From NCBI RefSeq assembly GCF_003313385.1, contig NZ_QMHN01000001.1:397673-461672 (forward strand): a stretch of DNA of 64,000 nt, given 5' to 3'. The notes under the pieces are model-generated. The model did not search any database and was not told the DNA's origin. It worked only from the letters and a program-made list of their open reading frames with translations. Source of the DNA: Pedobacter chitinilyticus (lineage in GTDB: Bacteria; Bacteroidota; Bacteroidia; Sphingobacteriales; Sphingobacteriaceae). Shown one piece after another: positions 25,045 to 34,408 of this stretch. The position numbers and the translations under genes were made by a program. Positions within the stretch are counted from its first letter, which is position 1. Each line of letters starts with the position of its first letter.

Positions 25045-27300
25045 TTAGTTTTTGATCACTGTATCGGTTTCATTTACCAAAGTATCTATAGTTTCGTTAC
25101 CAAGTGAATCGACAGTTTTTTGTACACGAATTTCTTTCTTAACTTCCATCCCAGTGTTATTCGTTGCGTCCGAAGCGCTAATGGCAATATAAGGTGCAAT
25201 AACCAATGAAACAATCGACATCAATTTAATCAAAATATTCATCGAAGGGCCAGAAGTATCTTTAAAAGGATCACCAACAGTATCCCCAGTAACAGATGCT
25301 TTATGTGGCTCCGATTTTTTATAATACATCTCGCCATTAATTTCTACACCTTTTTCAAATGATTTTTTAGCATTGTCCCAAGCGCCACCAGCGTTAGATT
25401 GGAAAATTCCCATTAAAACACCAGATACCGTAACACCTGCTAATAAACCACCCAAAACCTCTGGGCCAAATACGAAACCTACAATTACAGGAGTAATTAA
25501 AGCAATAGCACCTGGCATTAACATTTCCCTGATAGAAGCTTGTGTAGAGATGGCCACACATTTTTCGTACTCAGGCTTAGCTTTGTACTCCATAATGCCT
25601 GGAATTTCTCTGAACTGACGACGAACTTCCTGTACCATGTCCATGGCTGCTTTACCTACCGCTTGGATACAAAGTGCAGAAAACACAAACGGAATCATGC
25701 CGCCCACAAATAGGCCCGCTAAAACAGGTGCTTTATAAATATCGATGGCTGAAATACCTGCAATACCTACAAAAGCAGCAAATAAAGCTAGAGAAGTTAA
25801 AGCCGCCGAAGCAATGGCGAATCCTTTTCCAGTAGCGGCAGTGGTATTGCCCACGGCATCTAAATTATCAGTACGTTCGCGAACTTCTGGCGGTAATTGG
25901 CTCATTTCTGCAATACCACCAGCGTTATCGGCAATTGGACCAAAAGCATCAATGGCCAATTGCATGGCTGTAGTTGCCATCATCCCTGCAGCAGCAATGG
26001 CCACGCCATATAAACCCGCAAAATAATAAGAGGCCATAATACCACCAGCCAATACCAAAATTGGAATTACGGTAGATTTCATTCCAACAGAAAGGCCTGC
26101 GATAATATTGGTAGCGTGACCTGTTGAAGATTGTTGAATAATGGAATTAACAGGTCCTTTGCCCATAGCGGTGTAGTATTCGGTAACGATACTCATAATG
26201 GTCCCCACCACTAAACCTACTACAATAGCATAAAACACGTTGATGCTCGAAAACTCGTAACCACGTAAATTTAACGTTTGTGGTAGCATCCATTTCACTA
26301 AAAAGAAAGAAGCGATACCAGTGATAATGATTGATGACCAGTTACCTAAGTTAAGGGCATTTTGAACGTTAGATTTTTCGTCTTTAATCGTTACAAACCA
26401 AGTGCCGATGATAGAAAATAAGATACCCAAACCACAAATGACCATTGGTAATAAAATAGGCGACATGCCACCAAAGTTATCGGTAACTGTGATTTCTTGT
26501 CCCAATACCATTGTTGCTAAAATGGTAGCCACATAAGAACCAAATAAATCGGCACCCATGCCCGCTACGTCACCCACGTTATCGCCTACGTTATCTGCAA
26601 TGGTAGCAGGGTTACGCACATCATCCTCAGGAATGCCCGCTTCCACTTTACCTACCAAGTCAGCACCAACATCGGCAGCTTTGGTGTAAATACCACCACC
26701 TACACGCGCAAAAAGAGCGATAGATTCGGCACCTAAAGAAAAACCAGTTAACACTTCAATAGCGGTTTTCATTTCGTGGCTATTGGCACTGATTACGTTA
26801 AAATACTTTAGGAAAACAATGAACAAGCCACCTAAACCTAATACCGCTAAGCCTGCAACACCTAGGCCCATTACGGTGCCGCCAGTGAAACTTACTTTAA
26901 GTGCTTGTTTTAAGCTGGTTCTGGCCGCTTGTGTGGTTCTAACATTGGCCTTAGTTGCAGCTTTCATGCCGATGTATCCTGCCGTTGCAGAAAATACAGC
27001 GCCAATAATAAAGGCAATGGAAATGATCCAACTGGAATGAATGGCTTTGCCGTTTACCTCGGTAACCGTTCCCGAATAGGCCAATAATGATGCGGCTAAC
27101 ACCGCAAAAATGCTCAAAATTTTCCATTCTGCTCTCAAGAAGGCCATAGCGCCATCTGCAATATAACCGGCTAACTCTTGCATGTTTGCATCACCAGCAT
27201 CTTGCTTATTTACCCAGGCGCTTTTTACCGCCATCACCAAAATGCCTACTAAGCCAAGTAGAGGAACAGCATAAATAAGATTGTTTTGTAAAAAATCCAT
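25045..27300 (-). CDS. hppA: Membrane-bound ion-pumping pyrophosphatase
   Basis: 751 aa, about 16 transmembrane helices. Signature PPi-binding loops: '[43 protein letters not shown]'-region acidic motifs and '[20 protein letters not shown]'. It couples PPi hydrolysis to H+ and/or Na+ export. The K+-specificity site reads [10 protein letters not shown], i.e. Ala where K+-independent enzymes carry Lys, so K+ dependence is expected; the pumped ion is not settled. The C-terminus carries a polar extension (about 700-751, '[17 protein letters not shown]') beyond the usual core. Confidence 0.95.
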   Translation of the reverse strand: MDFLQNNLIYAVPLLGLVGILVMAVKSAWVNKQDAGDANMQELAGYIADGAMAFLRAEWKILSIFAVLAASLLAYSGTVTEVNGKAIHSSWIISIAFIIGAVFSATAGYIGMKAATKANVRTTQAARTSLKQALKVSFTGGTVMGLGVAGLAVLGLGGLFIVFLKYFNVISANSHEMKTAIEVLTGFSLGAESIALFARVGGGIYTKAADVGADLVGKVEAGIPEDDVRNPATIADNVGDNVGDVAGMGADLFGSYVATILATMVLGQEITVTDNFGGMSPILLPMVICGLGILFSIIGTWFVTIKDEKSNVQNALNLGNWSSIIITGIASFFLVKWMLPQTLNLRGYEFSSINVFYAIVVGLVVGTIMSIVTEYYTAMGKGPVNSIIQQSSTGHATNIIAGLSVGMKSTVIPILVLAGGIMASYYFAGLYGVAIAAAGMMATTAMQLAIDAFGPIADNAGGIAEMSQLPPEVRERTDNLDAVGNTTAATGKGFAIASAALTSLALFAAFVGIAGISAIDIYKAPVLAGLFVGGMIPFVFSALCIQAVGKAAMDMVQEVRRQFREIPGIMEYKAKPEYEKCVAISTQASIREMLMPGAIALITPVIVGFVFGPEVLGGLLAGVTVSGVLMGIFQSNAGGAWDNAKKSFEKGVEINGEMYYKKSEPHKASVTGDTVGDPFKDTSGPSMNILIKLMSIVSLVIAPYIAISASDATNNTGMEVKKEIRVQKTVDSLGNETIDTLVNETDTVIKN

Positions 27301-27612
27301 AGTTTAAATTTATATTTAGTTGTTTAGTTGATATTCAATACACAAGGTAGAAAAAAAAATATTTGATTGTCAATATATTTTGTGCTTTACTCTTAAAAAA
27401 AGAAGAAGCCTCTTGTGGTTTTTGACGGGAAAAAAATCACGACTCCAATAACAAACAAGTCAATACCTAATACATTTACTGTATAAATAAAGTCTGCGTT
27501 ACTTTGTTTTGTATCGATGTAGTTATAAAACTAAATAAGCTCAACCACAAAGTAATTATTAATATGCTTTTTCTATCTTAGCTTGCAATAACCAAAAAAC
27601 TAAACTAAATCA
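27301..27612. other. Divergent promoter region without genes
   Basis: 312 AT-rich bases between divergent pyrophosphatase and permease genes. A partial -7 (TACCTTGT, minus strand, about 27342-27349) with TTG about 20 nt away may serve hppA. Nothing else recognisable. Confidence 0.5.
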
Positions 27613-29061
27613 ATGGAGAATCAACAAGAAGAAGTCTCTTCTAAACGAAAATTAGGCCTTTTTGATGGGGCAATGCTGGTAATGGGTTCAATGATCGGCA
27701 GCGGTATTTTTATCGTAAGTGCCGACATTATGAGAAATCTAGGTTCTGGTTACTGGCTAATTGTGGTATGGGTAATTACTGGAGTAATGACCGTGGCTGC
27801 CGCTATTTCTTATGGAGAACTTTCCTCCATGTTTCCTAAAGCGGGAGGGCAGTACACCTATCTGAAAGAGACTTTTGGCAAAATGATGGGCTTCCTTTAT
27901 GGTTGGGGGCTGTTTGCGGTCATTCAAACAGGTACTATTGCTGCGGTAGCGGTAGCCTTTGGTAAATTCACCGCCTATTTAATTCCTGCATTAAACGATG
28001 CTGCCCCAATTTTTCAAAGTGGAGGATATAAAATTACCTGGATACAAATTTTGGCCATTGTCGTGATCTTATTGCTCACTTACATCAATACCAAAGGAGT
28101 TGAAGGAGGGAAGTTGCTGCAAAATGTTTTTACAGGCTCAAAAATTGTCGCCCTAATTGGTCTAATCATTTTAGGCTTCCTTTTGGTGAAAAGTAATTTC
28201 TGGGCAGAAAATATGAGTTACGGATGGGGAGCTTTCAATAATCTCAAAACAGATACGAGCGGCAACTTACTGAAATCTGGATGGGAATCCATTTCGGGGA
28301 TGGCCATACTGGGTGGCATTGCAGCAGCCATGGTAGGTTCAGTTTTTTCTAGCGTAGCTTGGGAAAACGTAACCTTCGTTTCGGGGGAGATTGAAAATCC
28401 TAAGAAAAACGTAGTACGTTCAATGGTTTTGGGTACCACTGCGGTAATGATCCTTTATCTATTGGTGAATTTTGTGTACCTCAATGCATTAAATAGAGAA
28501 GGGATTGCTTTTGCACCTAACGATAGGGTGGCAGTAGTAGTTTCTGAGCAGATTTTCGGAAGCGGTATCGGTACCATCGTGATGGCGGTATTGGTCATGA
28601 TTTCTACTTTCGGTTGTGTAAACGGTATCGTATTGGCAGGAGCTAGGGTTTTTCAAACCATGGCAAAAGATGGGATGTTTTTTAAAGCGGCATTGCACAA
28701 CAATAAAAATGGCGTTCCTGCAAAATCACTTTGGATGCAAGGAATTTGGGCAGCTGTGTTGTGTTTAAGTGGACAATATGGTAACCTTCTAGATATGATC
28801 TCCTTTGTGATTGTGTTGTTTTACATGATTACCGTATTTGGGGTGATTTATTTGAGGATAAAAAGACCTGATTTGGAAAGACCTTACAAAACGTGGTTAT
28901 ATCCAGTTACGCCAATCATCTACTTATTAATTGGTGCCGCTTTCTGTATTTTATTGTTGATTTATAAACAGCAATATACATGGCCTGGTTTGATCATTGT
29001 TTTGTTGGGAGTGCCTATTTACTTGTTAATTAATAGAAAAAAGGAAGCCGCTAACAATTAG
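27613..29061 (+). CDS. APC superfamily amino acid permease (LAT-like)
   Basis: 482 aa, about 12 transmembrane helices. TM1 carries 'DGAMLVMGSMIGSGIFIVSADI', and the TM6 region 'SSVAWENVTFVSGEIENPKKNVVRS' is typical of the LAT/serine-threonine exchanger branch, distinct from the CAT-like permease at 23490-24923. It transports neutral amino acids in known relatives; substrate unassigned here. ATG start; a rho-independent terminator lies at 29135-29171. Confidence 0.92.
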   Translation: MENQQEEVSSKRKLGLFDGAMLVMGSMIGSGIFIVSADIMRNLGSGYWLIVVWVITGVMTVAAAISYGELSSMFPKAGGQYTYLKETFGKMMGFLYGWGLFAVIQTGTIAAVAVAFGKFTAYLIPALNDAAPIFQSGGYKITWIQILAIVVILLLTYINTKGVEGGKLLQNVFTGSKIVALIGLIILGFLLVKSNFWAENMSYGWGAFNNLKTDTSGNLLKSGWESISGMAILGGIAAAMVGSVFSSVAWENVTFVSGEIENPKKNVVRSMVLGTTAVMILYLLVNFVYLNALNREGIAFAPNDRVAVVVSEQIFGSGIGTIVMAVLVMISTFGCVNGIVLAGARVFQTMAKDGMFFKAALHNNKNGVPAKSLWMQGIWAAVLCLSGQYGNLLDMISFVIVLFYMITVFGVIYLRIKRPDLERPYKTWLYPVTPIIYLLIGAAFCILLLIYKQQYTWPGLIIVLLGVPIYLLINRKKEAANN

Positions 29062-29094
29062 GCTTAACCAAAAAAATACAAGGGGAGTTTTTTT

Positions 29095-29125
29095 GTCATT
29101 CCGAGTTTCGAGGAAGCTCTATATT
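29095..29125. repeat. REP-like element
   Basis: GTCATTCCGAGTTTCGAGGA-type sequence, one of several variants of the 'GTCATTnCGAGGnnCGAGGAAnCT' family seen at 38438, 44830, 44996, 57291, 62945 and 63113. Confidence 0.6.
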
Positions 29126-29134
29126 TACTAGACT

Positions 29135-29171
29135 AAACCTCGTAGGTTTTTAAAACCTACGAGGTTTTTTT
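29135..29171 (+). terminator. Terminator of the LAT-like permease
   Basis: 16-bp perfect stem AAACCTCGTAGGTTTT (29135-29150) / AAAACCTACGAGGTTT (29152-29167), then T-run. Confidence 0.92.
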
Positions 29172-29258
29172 ATACGGTCTATATCCAAACCTCTTTGCGT
29201 TCTTTGCGAAACTCCGTCCTGTCTTCGCGTTAACTTTCTCTCGGTAGCTCTGCTTTTC

Positions 29259-29292
29259 AAAATCGTAAATCTAAAATCGTAAATCTAAAATC
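29259..29292. repeat. 14-bp tandem repeat
   Basis: AAAATCGTAAATCT at 29259-29272 and 29273-29286, then a partial AAAATCT, immediately upstream of the radical SAM promoter. Confidence 0.75.
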
Positions 29293-29300
29293 TATTTCTG

Positions 29301-29308
29301 TATTTTTG
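29301..29308 (+). promoter_or_regulatory. -7 box (TATTTTTG) of the radical SAM gene
   Basis: Ends 5 nt before ATG 29314, so the mRNA is probably leaderless. Confidence 0.55.
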
Positions 29309-29313
29309 CCACA

Positions 29314-30264
29314 ATGGGAACAGCATTGGATTCGGGCATAAAGGGTTATAACAACTACGGGACATATTTGCGTGAGCACTATAACGGTCAGCGGGTGTTT
29401 AAAGTAATTGTTGATGGTGGTTTTACCTGTCCAAACCGCGATGGTAGCAAAGGCTACGGCGGCTGTACCTATTGCAATGTCGATTCCTTTACGCCCGAAC
29501 TCTCTAGAAAACTTCCAACCATTAAAGAACAGTTGGTGGAAGGGATGCAAAGAGCACGTAACGCTTACCGTGCCGAAAAATTCATTGTTTATTTCCAGCC
29601 TAATACCAATACCTATGCACCAACGCATTATTTAAAAATGATGTACGACGAAGCCCTTTCGATCAACAGCGAAGAAGTGGTGGGGTTTGCCGTGGGTACA
29701 CGTCCAGACTGTATCGACGCCGAAAAGGTAGCGCTATTGGAAAGTTATACCGATAGATATGATGTGGATTTGGAAATGGGAATGGAATCTATTTATGATG
29801 AAACATTAGACCAAATTAACAGAGGATGTAGCCATGGTGAGTTTGTAGAAGCCGTTAAGCTGCTAGAAAACACAAAACTCAACCTCTGCGTGCATACTAT
29901 TTTCGGTTTTCCTTGGGAGACCAGAGAAATGATGCATGGTTATATTCATGAAATCAATAGATTTCCGCAAATTAAATTTGTGAAATTTCACCACTTACAT
30001 ATTGTAGAAGGCTCAATTATGGGCGTTAAATACAAAAAGAACCCTTTTAAATTATTCAGTTTAGAAGAATATACCGATTTGCTGTGCGAATTAATCCCAT
30101 TATTGCGTCCAGATATCGTGATACAACGTCTTTTTGGTATTTCCGATTGGGATTTGCTAATTGCACCAAACTGGGGCATCAAAAAATCTTCAATACAATC
30201 TTATATTGATAAAGAGATAGAACGTAGAGGCGTTATCCAAGGTTCAGCCTACCAAGAGCTCTAA
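29314..30264 (+). CDS. TIGR01212 family radical SAM protein (YhcC-like)
   Basis: 316 aa. The radical SAM cluster motif is 'TCPNRDGSKGYGGCTYCN', with spacing typical of TIGR01212. Downstream 'YFQPNTNTYAP', 'VVGFAVGTRPDCI', 'DLEMGMESIYDETLDQINRGCSH' and 'HTIFGFPWETREMMHGYIHE' are family blocks. The [4Fe-4S] cluster and S-adenosylmethionine generate a radical; the substrate of this widespread Elp3-like family is unknown, possibly tRNA-related. It is a single gene with a leaderless-type promoter. Confidence 0.92.
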   Translation: MGTALDSGIKGYNNYGTYLREHYNGQRVFKVIVDGGFTCPNRDGSKGYGGCTYCNVDSFTPELSRKLPTIKEQLVEGMQRARNAYRAEKFIVYFQPNTNTYAPTHYLKMMYDEALSINSEEVVGFAVGTRPDCIDAEKVALLESYTDRYDVDLEMGMESIYDETLDQINRGCSHGEFVEAVKLLENTKLNLCVHTIFGFPWETREMMHGYIHEINRFPQIKFVKFHHLHIVEGSIMGVKYKKNPFKLFSLEEYTDLLCELIPLLRPDIVIQRLFGISDWDLLIAPNWGIKKSSIQSYIDKEIERRGVIQGSAYQEL

Positions 30265-30316
30265 TTTTTCTAATTTCCTAAAGTAAAACAACATTATACC
30301 CACGTTATTGGACGGA

Positions 30317-30609
30317 TACGTGAGTTCGGGATAAGCGTTTTGCGATTTTTCATGATCTCCAGCCCTAGCAAAACCTCGTCGTTTTGCTAAAATCGGCCTT
30401 GGCCTGTTCGGAATGCTCAAATTGGCCTTACTACTAACTTTAACAGAACAGGGCGCAGCCGTGGATTTTTTTGCATACTTTTTTCATCTATAGGAAAAAA
30501 GTTTGTCCGCGAAGCGACGGCAACCAAAATAGCAGCAAAAACTAATGTTTTGCATCTGAAGATCTTATCATCATTCGTAGATGGTGTTTCCTTAACCCGA
30601 ACTCACGTA
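30317..30609. mobile_element. MITE-like element with terminal inverted repeats
   Basis: Left end TACGTGAGTTCGGG (30317-30330) and right end CCCGAACTCACGTA (30596-30609) are exact reverse complements; allowing one mismatch the match extends to about 19 bp. The ~293-bp interior has no gene. A nested hairpin ACTTTTTTC...GAAAAAAGT flanked by 'GCAGCCGTGG' / 'CGACGGC' lies at about 30456-30525. No transposase or clear target-site duplication was found. Confidence 0.55.
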
Positions 30610-30649
30610 ATTTTAGTAATCAAACTGAAATTTTAATTTCTAATTTAAC

Positions 30650-30917
30650 GAATAGCATCTGATCATTTTATTTGTTTTGCTGATTGGTGGATGTGCTTTC
30701 TGTGTGTTTTTTCTATGTTTTTTGCATTTTTTATCTTTATAATTTGATTTTTAAACAATTTTATATCTGTTATTGAGTATTATTTTTGCTTTTTATGTGT
30801 TTTAAAGTTTTATTTTGTTTGTTTTTGTATTTTGTATGATATTTTATTGCTTTTTTGTTGTTTTATTTCGATTAAAATTAAAATTTTATTAAAAAATTGT
30901 AAAAATTTTGATGAAAA
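30650..30917 (+). other. T-rich, gene-free tract upstream of amt
   Basis: About 270 nt whose plus strand is dominated by T (long runs of TTTT, TTTG, TTTTGC) with very little C, unlike neighbouring spacers. No ORF or hairpin stands out. It may be an extended UP-like or DNA-bending region for the nitrogen-regulated promoter. Confidence 0.5.
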
Positions 30918-30945
30918 TTGGAATCTTATTTATAATTTAGGTTTG
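30918..30945 (+). promoter_or_regulatory. Promoter of the ammonium transporter
   Basis: TTG (30918-30920), 17-nt spacer, TAGGTTTG (30938-30945). The ATG is 24 nt further at 30970. Confidence 0.6.
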
Positions 30946-30969
30946 AAATCAAACACTAAAATTTAAATT

Positions 30970-32328
30970 ATGAGTAAAGTTTTATTTAAACAGTGGGCAC
31001 CGTTCGCAATTTTGATGATAGTTGCAGTTGCCGCATTATTTATTAAGCCATTAACAAACTTCGACGATGGCAAGTACAGCGCACCAGACATTGCTTTTAT
31101 TTTGGTAGCCTCGGCATTGGTATTTTTAATGACACCAGGTTTGGCATTTTTTTACGGGGGTATGGTGCACCGTAAAAACGTATTGTCTACCATGATTAAA
31201 AGCGTAGTTGCTGCTGGTATAATCTCCGTACTCTGGGTAATCGTAGGCTTTAGTTTAGCTTTTGGAGATTCCATCAATGGTTTAATTGGAAGTCCAAAAA
31301 CCTTCTTCTTCTTTCAAGGGGTTAATTCAGGTCCTGCTTGGGGAACTATTCCTTTATCGCTATTTGCTATTTTCCAATGTATGTTTGCCATTATCACACC
31401 AGGTTTGGTCGTAGGAGCAGTGGCAGAGCGTATCCGCTTTACCTCTTATATCTTATTCATCGTATTGTTTGCCATTTTTGTTTACTCGCCATTGGCGCAT
31501 TGGACTTGGCACCCAGAAGGTATCCTGTTTAAAATGGGCGTGCTCGACTTTGCAGGAGGTACTGTAGTACATATCTCTGCAGGTATGGCGGCTTTGGCAG
31601 GTGCATTGGTGTTAAAACGTAGAAGATCTCACTTGGAGCATAAAGAAGTACCACCCGCAAATATTCCTTACGTATTAATTGGTACAGGCTTACTTTGGTT
31701 CGGTTGGTTCGGTTTCAACGCTGGTTCAGCTTTGGGCGCTAACGCTTTAGCAGTGTCGGCCTTTGTCACTACCAATGTAGCAGCAGGTTCAGCGGGCTTG
31801 TCTTGGATGTTTTTTGATGCCGCTAGAGGTAAAAAACCATCAGTATTAGGTTTCTGTATCGGTGCAGTGGTAGGTTTAGTGGCCATTACTCCAGGTGCTG
31901 GTTTTGTGAGTATCCCTTCTAGTATATTCATTGGCGTATTTGCAGCCATCGTATCTAATTTAGTAGTTTCTTGGAAACAAAAAACAGCATTAGATGATAC
32001 TTTAGATGTATTCCCTTGCCACGGTGTTGGCGGTATTGTAGGGATGCTTTTAACAGGTGTATTCGCTACTAAAACGGTAAACAGTGCAGGTGTTGATGGC
32101 TTGCTTTACGGTAATCCAGAATTCTTCCTTATCCAATTAAAAGGAATGTTATTGGTAGTCGTATTCAGCTTTGTGGTATCTTTTGCCATCTTCAAAGTAA
32201 TCAACTTAATTCTTCCAATTCGTGTAAGTGCCGATGAAGAAGAAGAAGGTTTGGATGCTTCTCAACACAACGAGAAATACACTCAAGGTACATTAATCGT
32301 ATCTGGACAAGAAGTTCCGAATAACTAA
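30970..32328 (+). CDS. amt: Ammonium transporter, Amt/MEP/Rh family
   Basis: 452 aa, about 11-12 transmembrane helices. Signature 'FYGGMVHRKNVLSTM', the pore twin histidines in 'GTVVHISAGMAAL' and 'VFPCHGVGGIVGML', and 'WFGWFGFNAGSALGAN' identify an ammonium channel. It conducts NH3/NH4+ inward under nitrogen limitation. The acidic C-terminal tail contains 'DEEEEGLDASQHNEKY', the conserved region contacted by P-II in relatives, but no P-II (glnK) gene is present here. A porin gene follows in the same direction after 277 bp, a pairing I know from other Bacteroidota. Confidence 0.95.
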   Translation: MSKVLFKQWAPFAILMIVAVAALFIKPLTNFDDGKYSAPDIAFILVASALVFLMTPGLAFFYGGMVHRKNVLSTMIKSVVAAGIISVLWVIVGFSLAFGDSINGLIGSPKTFFFFQGVNSGPAWGTIPLSLFAIFQCMFAIITPGLVVGAVAERIRFTSYILFIVLFAIFVYSPLAHWTWHPEGILFKMGVLDFAGGTVVHISAGMAALAGALVLKRRRSHLEHKEVPPANIPYVLIGTGLLWFGWFGFNAGSALGANALAVSAFVTTNVAAGSAGLSWMFFDAARGKKPSVLGFCIGAVVGLVAITPGAGFVSIPSSIFIGVFAAIVSNLVVSWKQKTALDDTLDVFPCHGVGGIVGMLLTGVFATKTVNSAGVDGLLYGNPEFFLIQLKGMLLVVVFSFVVSFAIFKVINLILPIRVSADEEEEGLDASQHNEKYTQGTLIVSGQEVPNN

Positions 32329-32397
32329 TACCCATTTCCTCGCTTAGGCTAAGTTAAAAATCATGATGTTAAATTGTTTTGATATATAATTCTGTCT

Positions 32398-32507
32398 CCC
32401 CGGTCTGCAATCAACACAGGCTGGGGCGATTAGAGAAACTAGAGATGTTTGGATGAACATTTCTTAAACAGAACAATTTTTTGAATACGACTCCGAGTTT
32501 GGAGTCG
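32398..32507 (+). ncRNA. Structured intergenic RNA between amt and porin
   Basis: Two stems can form on the plus strand: CCCCGGTCTG (32398-32407) with CAGGCTGGGG (32417-32426), 10 bp including two G-U pairs, and CGACTCC (32488-32494) with GGAGTCG (32501-32507). No T-run follows either, so these are not simple terminators. It could be a processing site or cis-regulatory leader for the porin. Confidence 0.4.
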
Positions 32508-32605
32508 GGTGGGACTGCTTTGATTAAATTTTGCGCTATGCTATATGATGATCTTCTACCTATAGAAGAGAAAATCAATTATTTAACTTTTTAACTCTTA
32601 AAAAA

Positions 32606-33649
32606 ATGAAAAATAATATAGCTGCACTATCCTTTTTGTTATTAAGCACTGCTACTGTAGCAGTTGCACAAGAAAAAGCTTCTCCACTTGAAATATCAGG
32701 TTCGGTAGATACCTATTATAAATACGATTTCAATAAAACGGGCAATATCAAAACCTATTTCGCAGGCGAGCAAAATTCTGTTTCCCTAGGGATGATTGAT
32801 CTGGCCCTTAAAAAAACAACGGGTAAAGCCTCTTTTGTAGGGGAACTTTCTTTTGGCCCTAGAGGTCAATACGAATCGATCCCTGATGCCGCAGGAGGGT
32901 ACGATCCAACTGCCAATGGTTTCAATATCCAAAACCTGTATGTAAACTATGCTTTTACAGATAAATTTAGCATGACAGCAGGTTACATGGGTACTTTTGT
33001 CGGGTATGAAGTGATTTCGCCTGCCGCTAACTTTAACTATTCAACTTCTTATTTATTTGGTTCCGGTCCATTCCAAAATGCAGGAATTAAAGGAACCTAT
33101 GCTTTTTCAGATAAAGTAAGCCTAATGGTAGGTTTATTTAACGAGTGGAACCAATACCGCGCTTCCCGTGGAGTGTCTAGCTTGGGAGGCCAATTAATGG
33201 TTTCGCCAGTAAAAGGGTGGACGGCCTATATCAATGGTTTGCACGGTTTGGATGGTTACGGTAACTACAGCACCGTGATAGATTTAACTACTGCTTATCA
33301 AATTACCGATAAAGTGAAAATTGGTTTAAATGCTGCTGATTTAAGCGCTGGTGATGATAAATTTGGTTATTCAGGTGTAGCGCTTTATCCGCAATATGCT
33401 TTTACACCTTCAGTAGCTTTAGGTTTAAGGGCCGAATACTTTAACTACAAAGGCGTATCAGGAGGGCCAAGTGCAAGCGTGACTTCGTTTACACTATCAG
33501 GAAACATCAAATCTGGTGGCTTAACCTTTATTCCAGAAGTTCGTTTTGATAACGATAAAGATTTTAGCCAAAGCTTCGTAAAAAGCGATGGAACCACATT
33601 AAACAAATCTGCAGCGCAATTTTCTTTAGCCGCAGTTTATAGCTTTTAG
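32606..33649 (+). CDS. Outer-membrane porin, BBP2/OmpL-like
   Basis: 347 aa. Signal peptide about 1-22 (ends AVAQ). It starts 'LEISGSVDTYYKYDFN' and has regular amphipathic beta strands throughout, ending in Phe (AVYSF), matching the putative beta-barrel porin-2 family (PF07642). Because it follows amt, it may provide outer-membrane entry for ammonium or other small nitrogen sources. A strong terminator follows (33677-33701). Confidence 0.87.
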   Translation: MKNNIAALSFLLLSTATVAVAQEKASPLEISGSVDTYYKYDFNKTGNIKTYFAGEQNSVSLGMIDLALKKTTGKASFVGELSFGPRGQYESIPDAAGGYDPTANGFNIQNLYVNYAFTDKFSMTAGYMGTFVGYEVISPAANFNYSTSYLFGSGPFQNAGIKGTYAFSDKVSLMVGLFNEWNQYRASRGVSSLGGQLMVSPVKGWTAYINGLHGLDGYGNYSTVIDLTTAYQITDKVKIGLNAADLSAGDDKFGYSGVALYPQYAFTPSVALGLRAEYFNYKGVSGGPSASVTSFTLSGNIKSGGLTFIPEVRFDNDKDFSQSFVKSDGTTLNKSAAQFSLAAVYSF

Positions 33650-33676
33650 CATTTACGATAAGCTAATCACAACCGA

Positions 33677-33701
33677 AAGCGCCCCAATTTTCGGGGCGCT
33701 T
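33677..33701 (+). terminator. Terminator of the porin gene
   Basis: AAGCGCCCC (33677-33685) / GGGGCGCTT (33693-33701), 7-nt loop, then ATTTTT. Confidence 0.92.
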
Positions 33702-33721
33702 CATTTTTAAAAAGATATTTT

Positions 33722-34303
33722 ATGAAAACAGTTTCATTGTTAATGTTATTGCTGGGTTTATCAACGCTATTGTTTGCGCAAGAAATAGCGCCATTGCCTA
33801 AAGACGAAACAGGGAAATACACTTATTATGAAGTGGTTAGTACTGCTGTTTCGCAAGACACCCTTAAGGCCCGAATGCAGAACTTTATCCAAAAGCAAAA
33901 GAAAGAGCTGAAGCCTGCTGTAGCAAGTGCCAAGGAATTAGTGGCCAATGGGAAGTTGATCATTCGCAAAAGCATGGCAATGCTTTCACATCCTTCTGGT
34001 GAAATTGCTTATCGACTCTATTTTGAAGCAAATCATGGAAAGTATCGTTTTTGGCTAAGTGATTTTGAGTTTTTTCCTTATCAAAAAGATAGGTATGGCA
34101 ATTTTGTGCCTAGCACTACCGTTGGTATCCCGCTTGAAACAGAAGCAAAAAAATGGAACGCCGACCAATGGGACGAGTACCGACTACAAACTTCAAAGTA
34201 TGCCACAGAATTTGCGACCCGCTTAAAAGATTATTTGATTAATAAAGCCGTGCAAACACCCAAACCTCCTGAAAAGAAAGTGATTTCTAAAACATGGGAT
34301 TAG
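33722..34303 (+). CDS. DUF4468 domain-containing periplasmic protein
   Basis: 193 aa with a signal peptide (about 1-19, ends LLFAQ). The body has the TBP-like DUF4468 pattern ('GKYTYYEVVSTAVSQDTL', 'GEIAYRLYFEANHGKYRFWLSDFEFFP'). Function unknown; common in Bacteroidota. The basic, Pro-rich tail (TPKPPEKK) may be disordered. It begins 21 bp after the porin terminator and ends amid TAGG-type repeats. Confidence 0.82.
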   Translation: MKTVSLLMLLLGLSTLLFAQEIAPLPKDETGKYTYYEVVSTAVSQDTLKARMQNFIQKQKKELKPAVASAKELVANGKLIIRKSMAMLSHPSGEIAYRLYFEANHGKYRFWLSDFEFFPYQKDRYGNFVPSTTVGIPLETEAKKWNADQWDEYRLQTSKYATEFATRLKDYLINKAVQTPKPPEKKVISKTWD

Positions 34304-34408
34304 GCACTAGTCGGTAGGGTTTAGGAATTAGGAAAACCTAGATAGGTCTATCATTAATCATTAACCATTAAAAACTAACCACTAGTTCCTGGCCACTGGT
34401 TCCTAAGT

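Noticed and set aside
25745..26026. 93-codon open frame on the plus strand inside hppA
   Set aside because: Antisense shadow of the Ala/Gly-rich pyrophosphatase.
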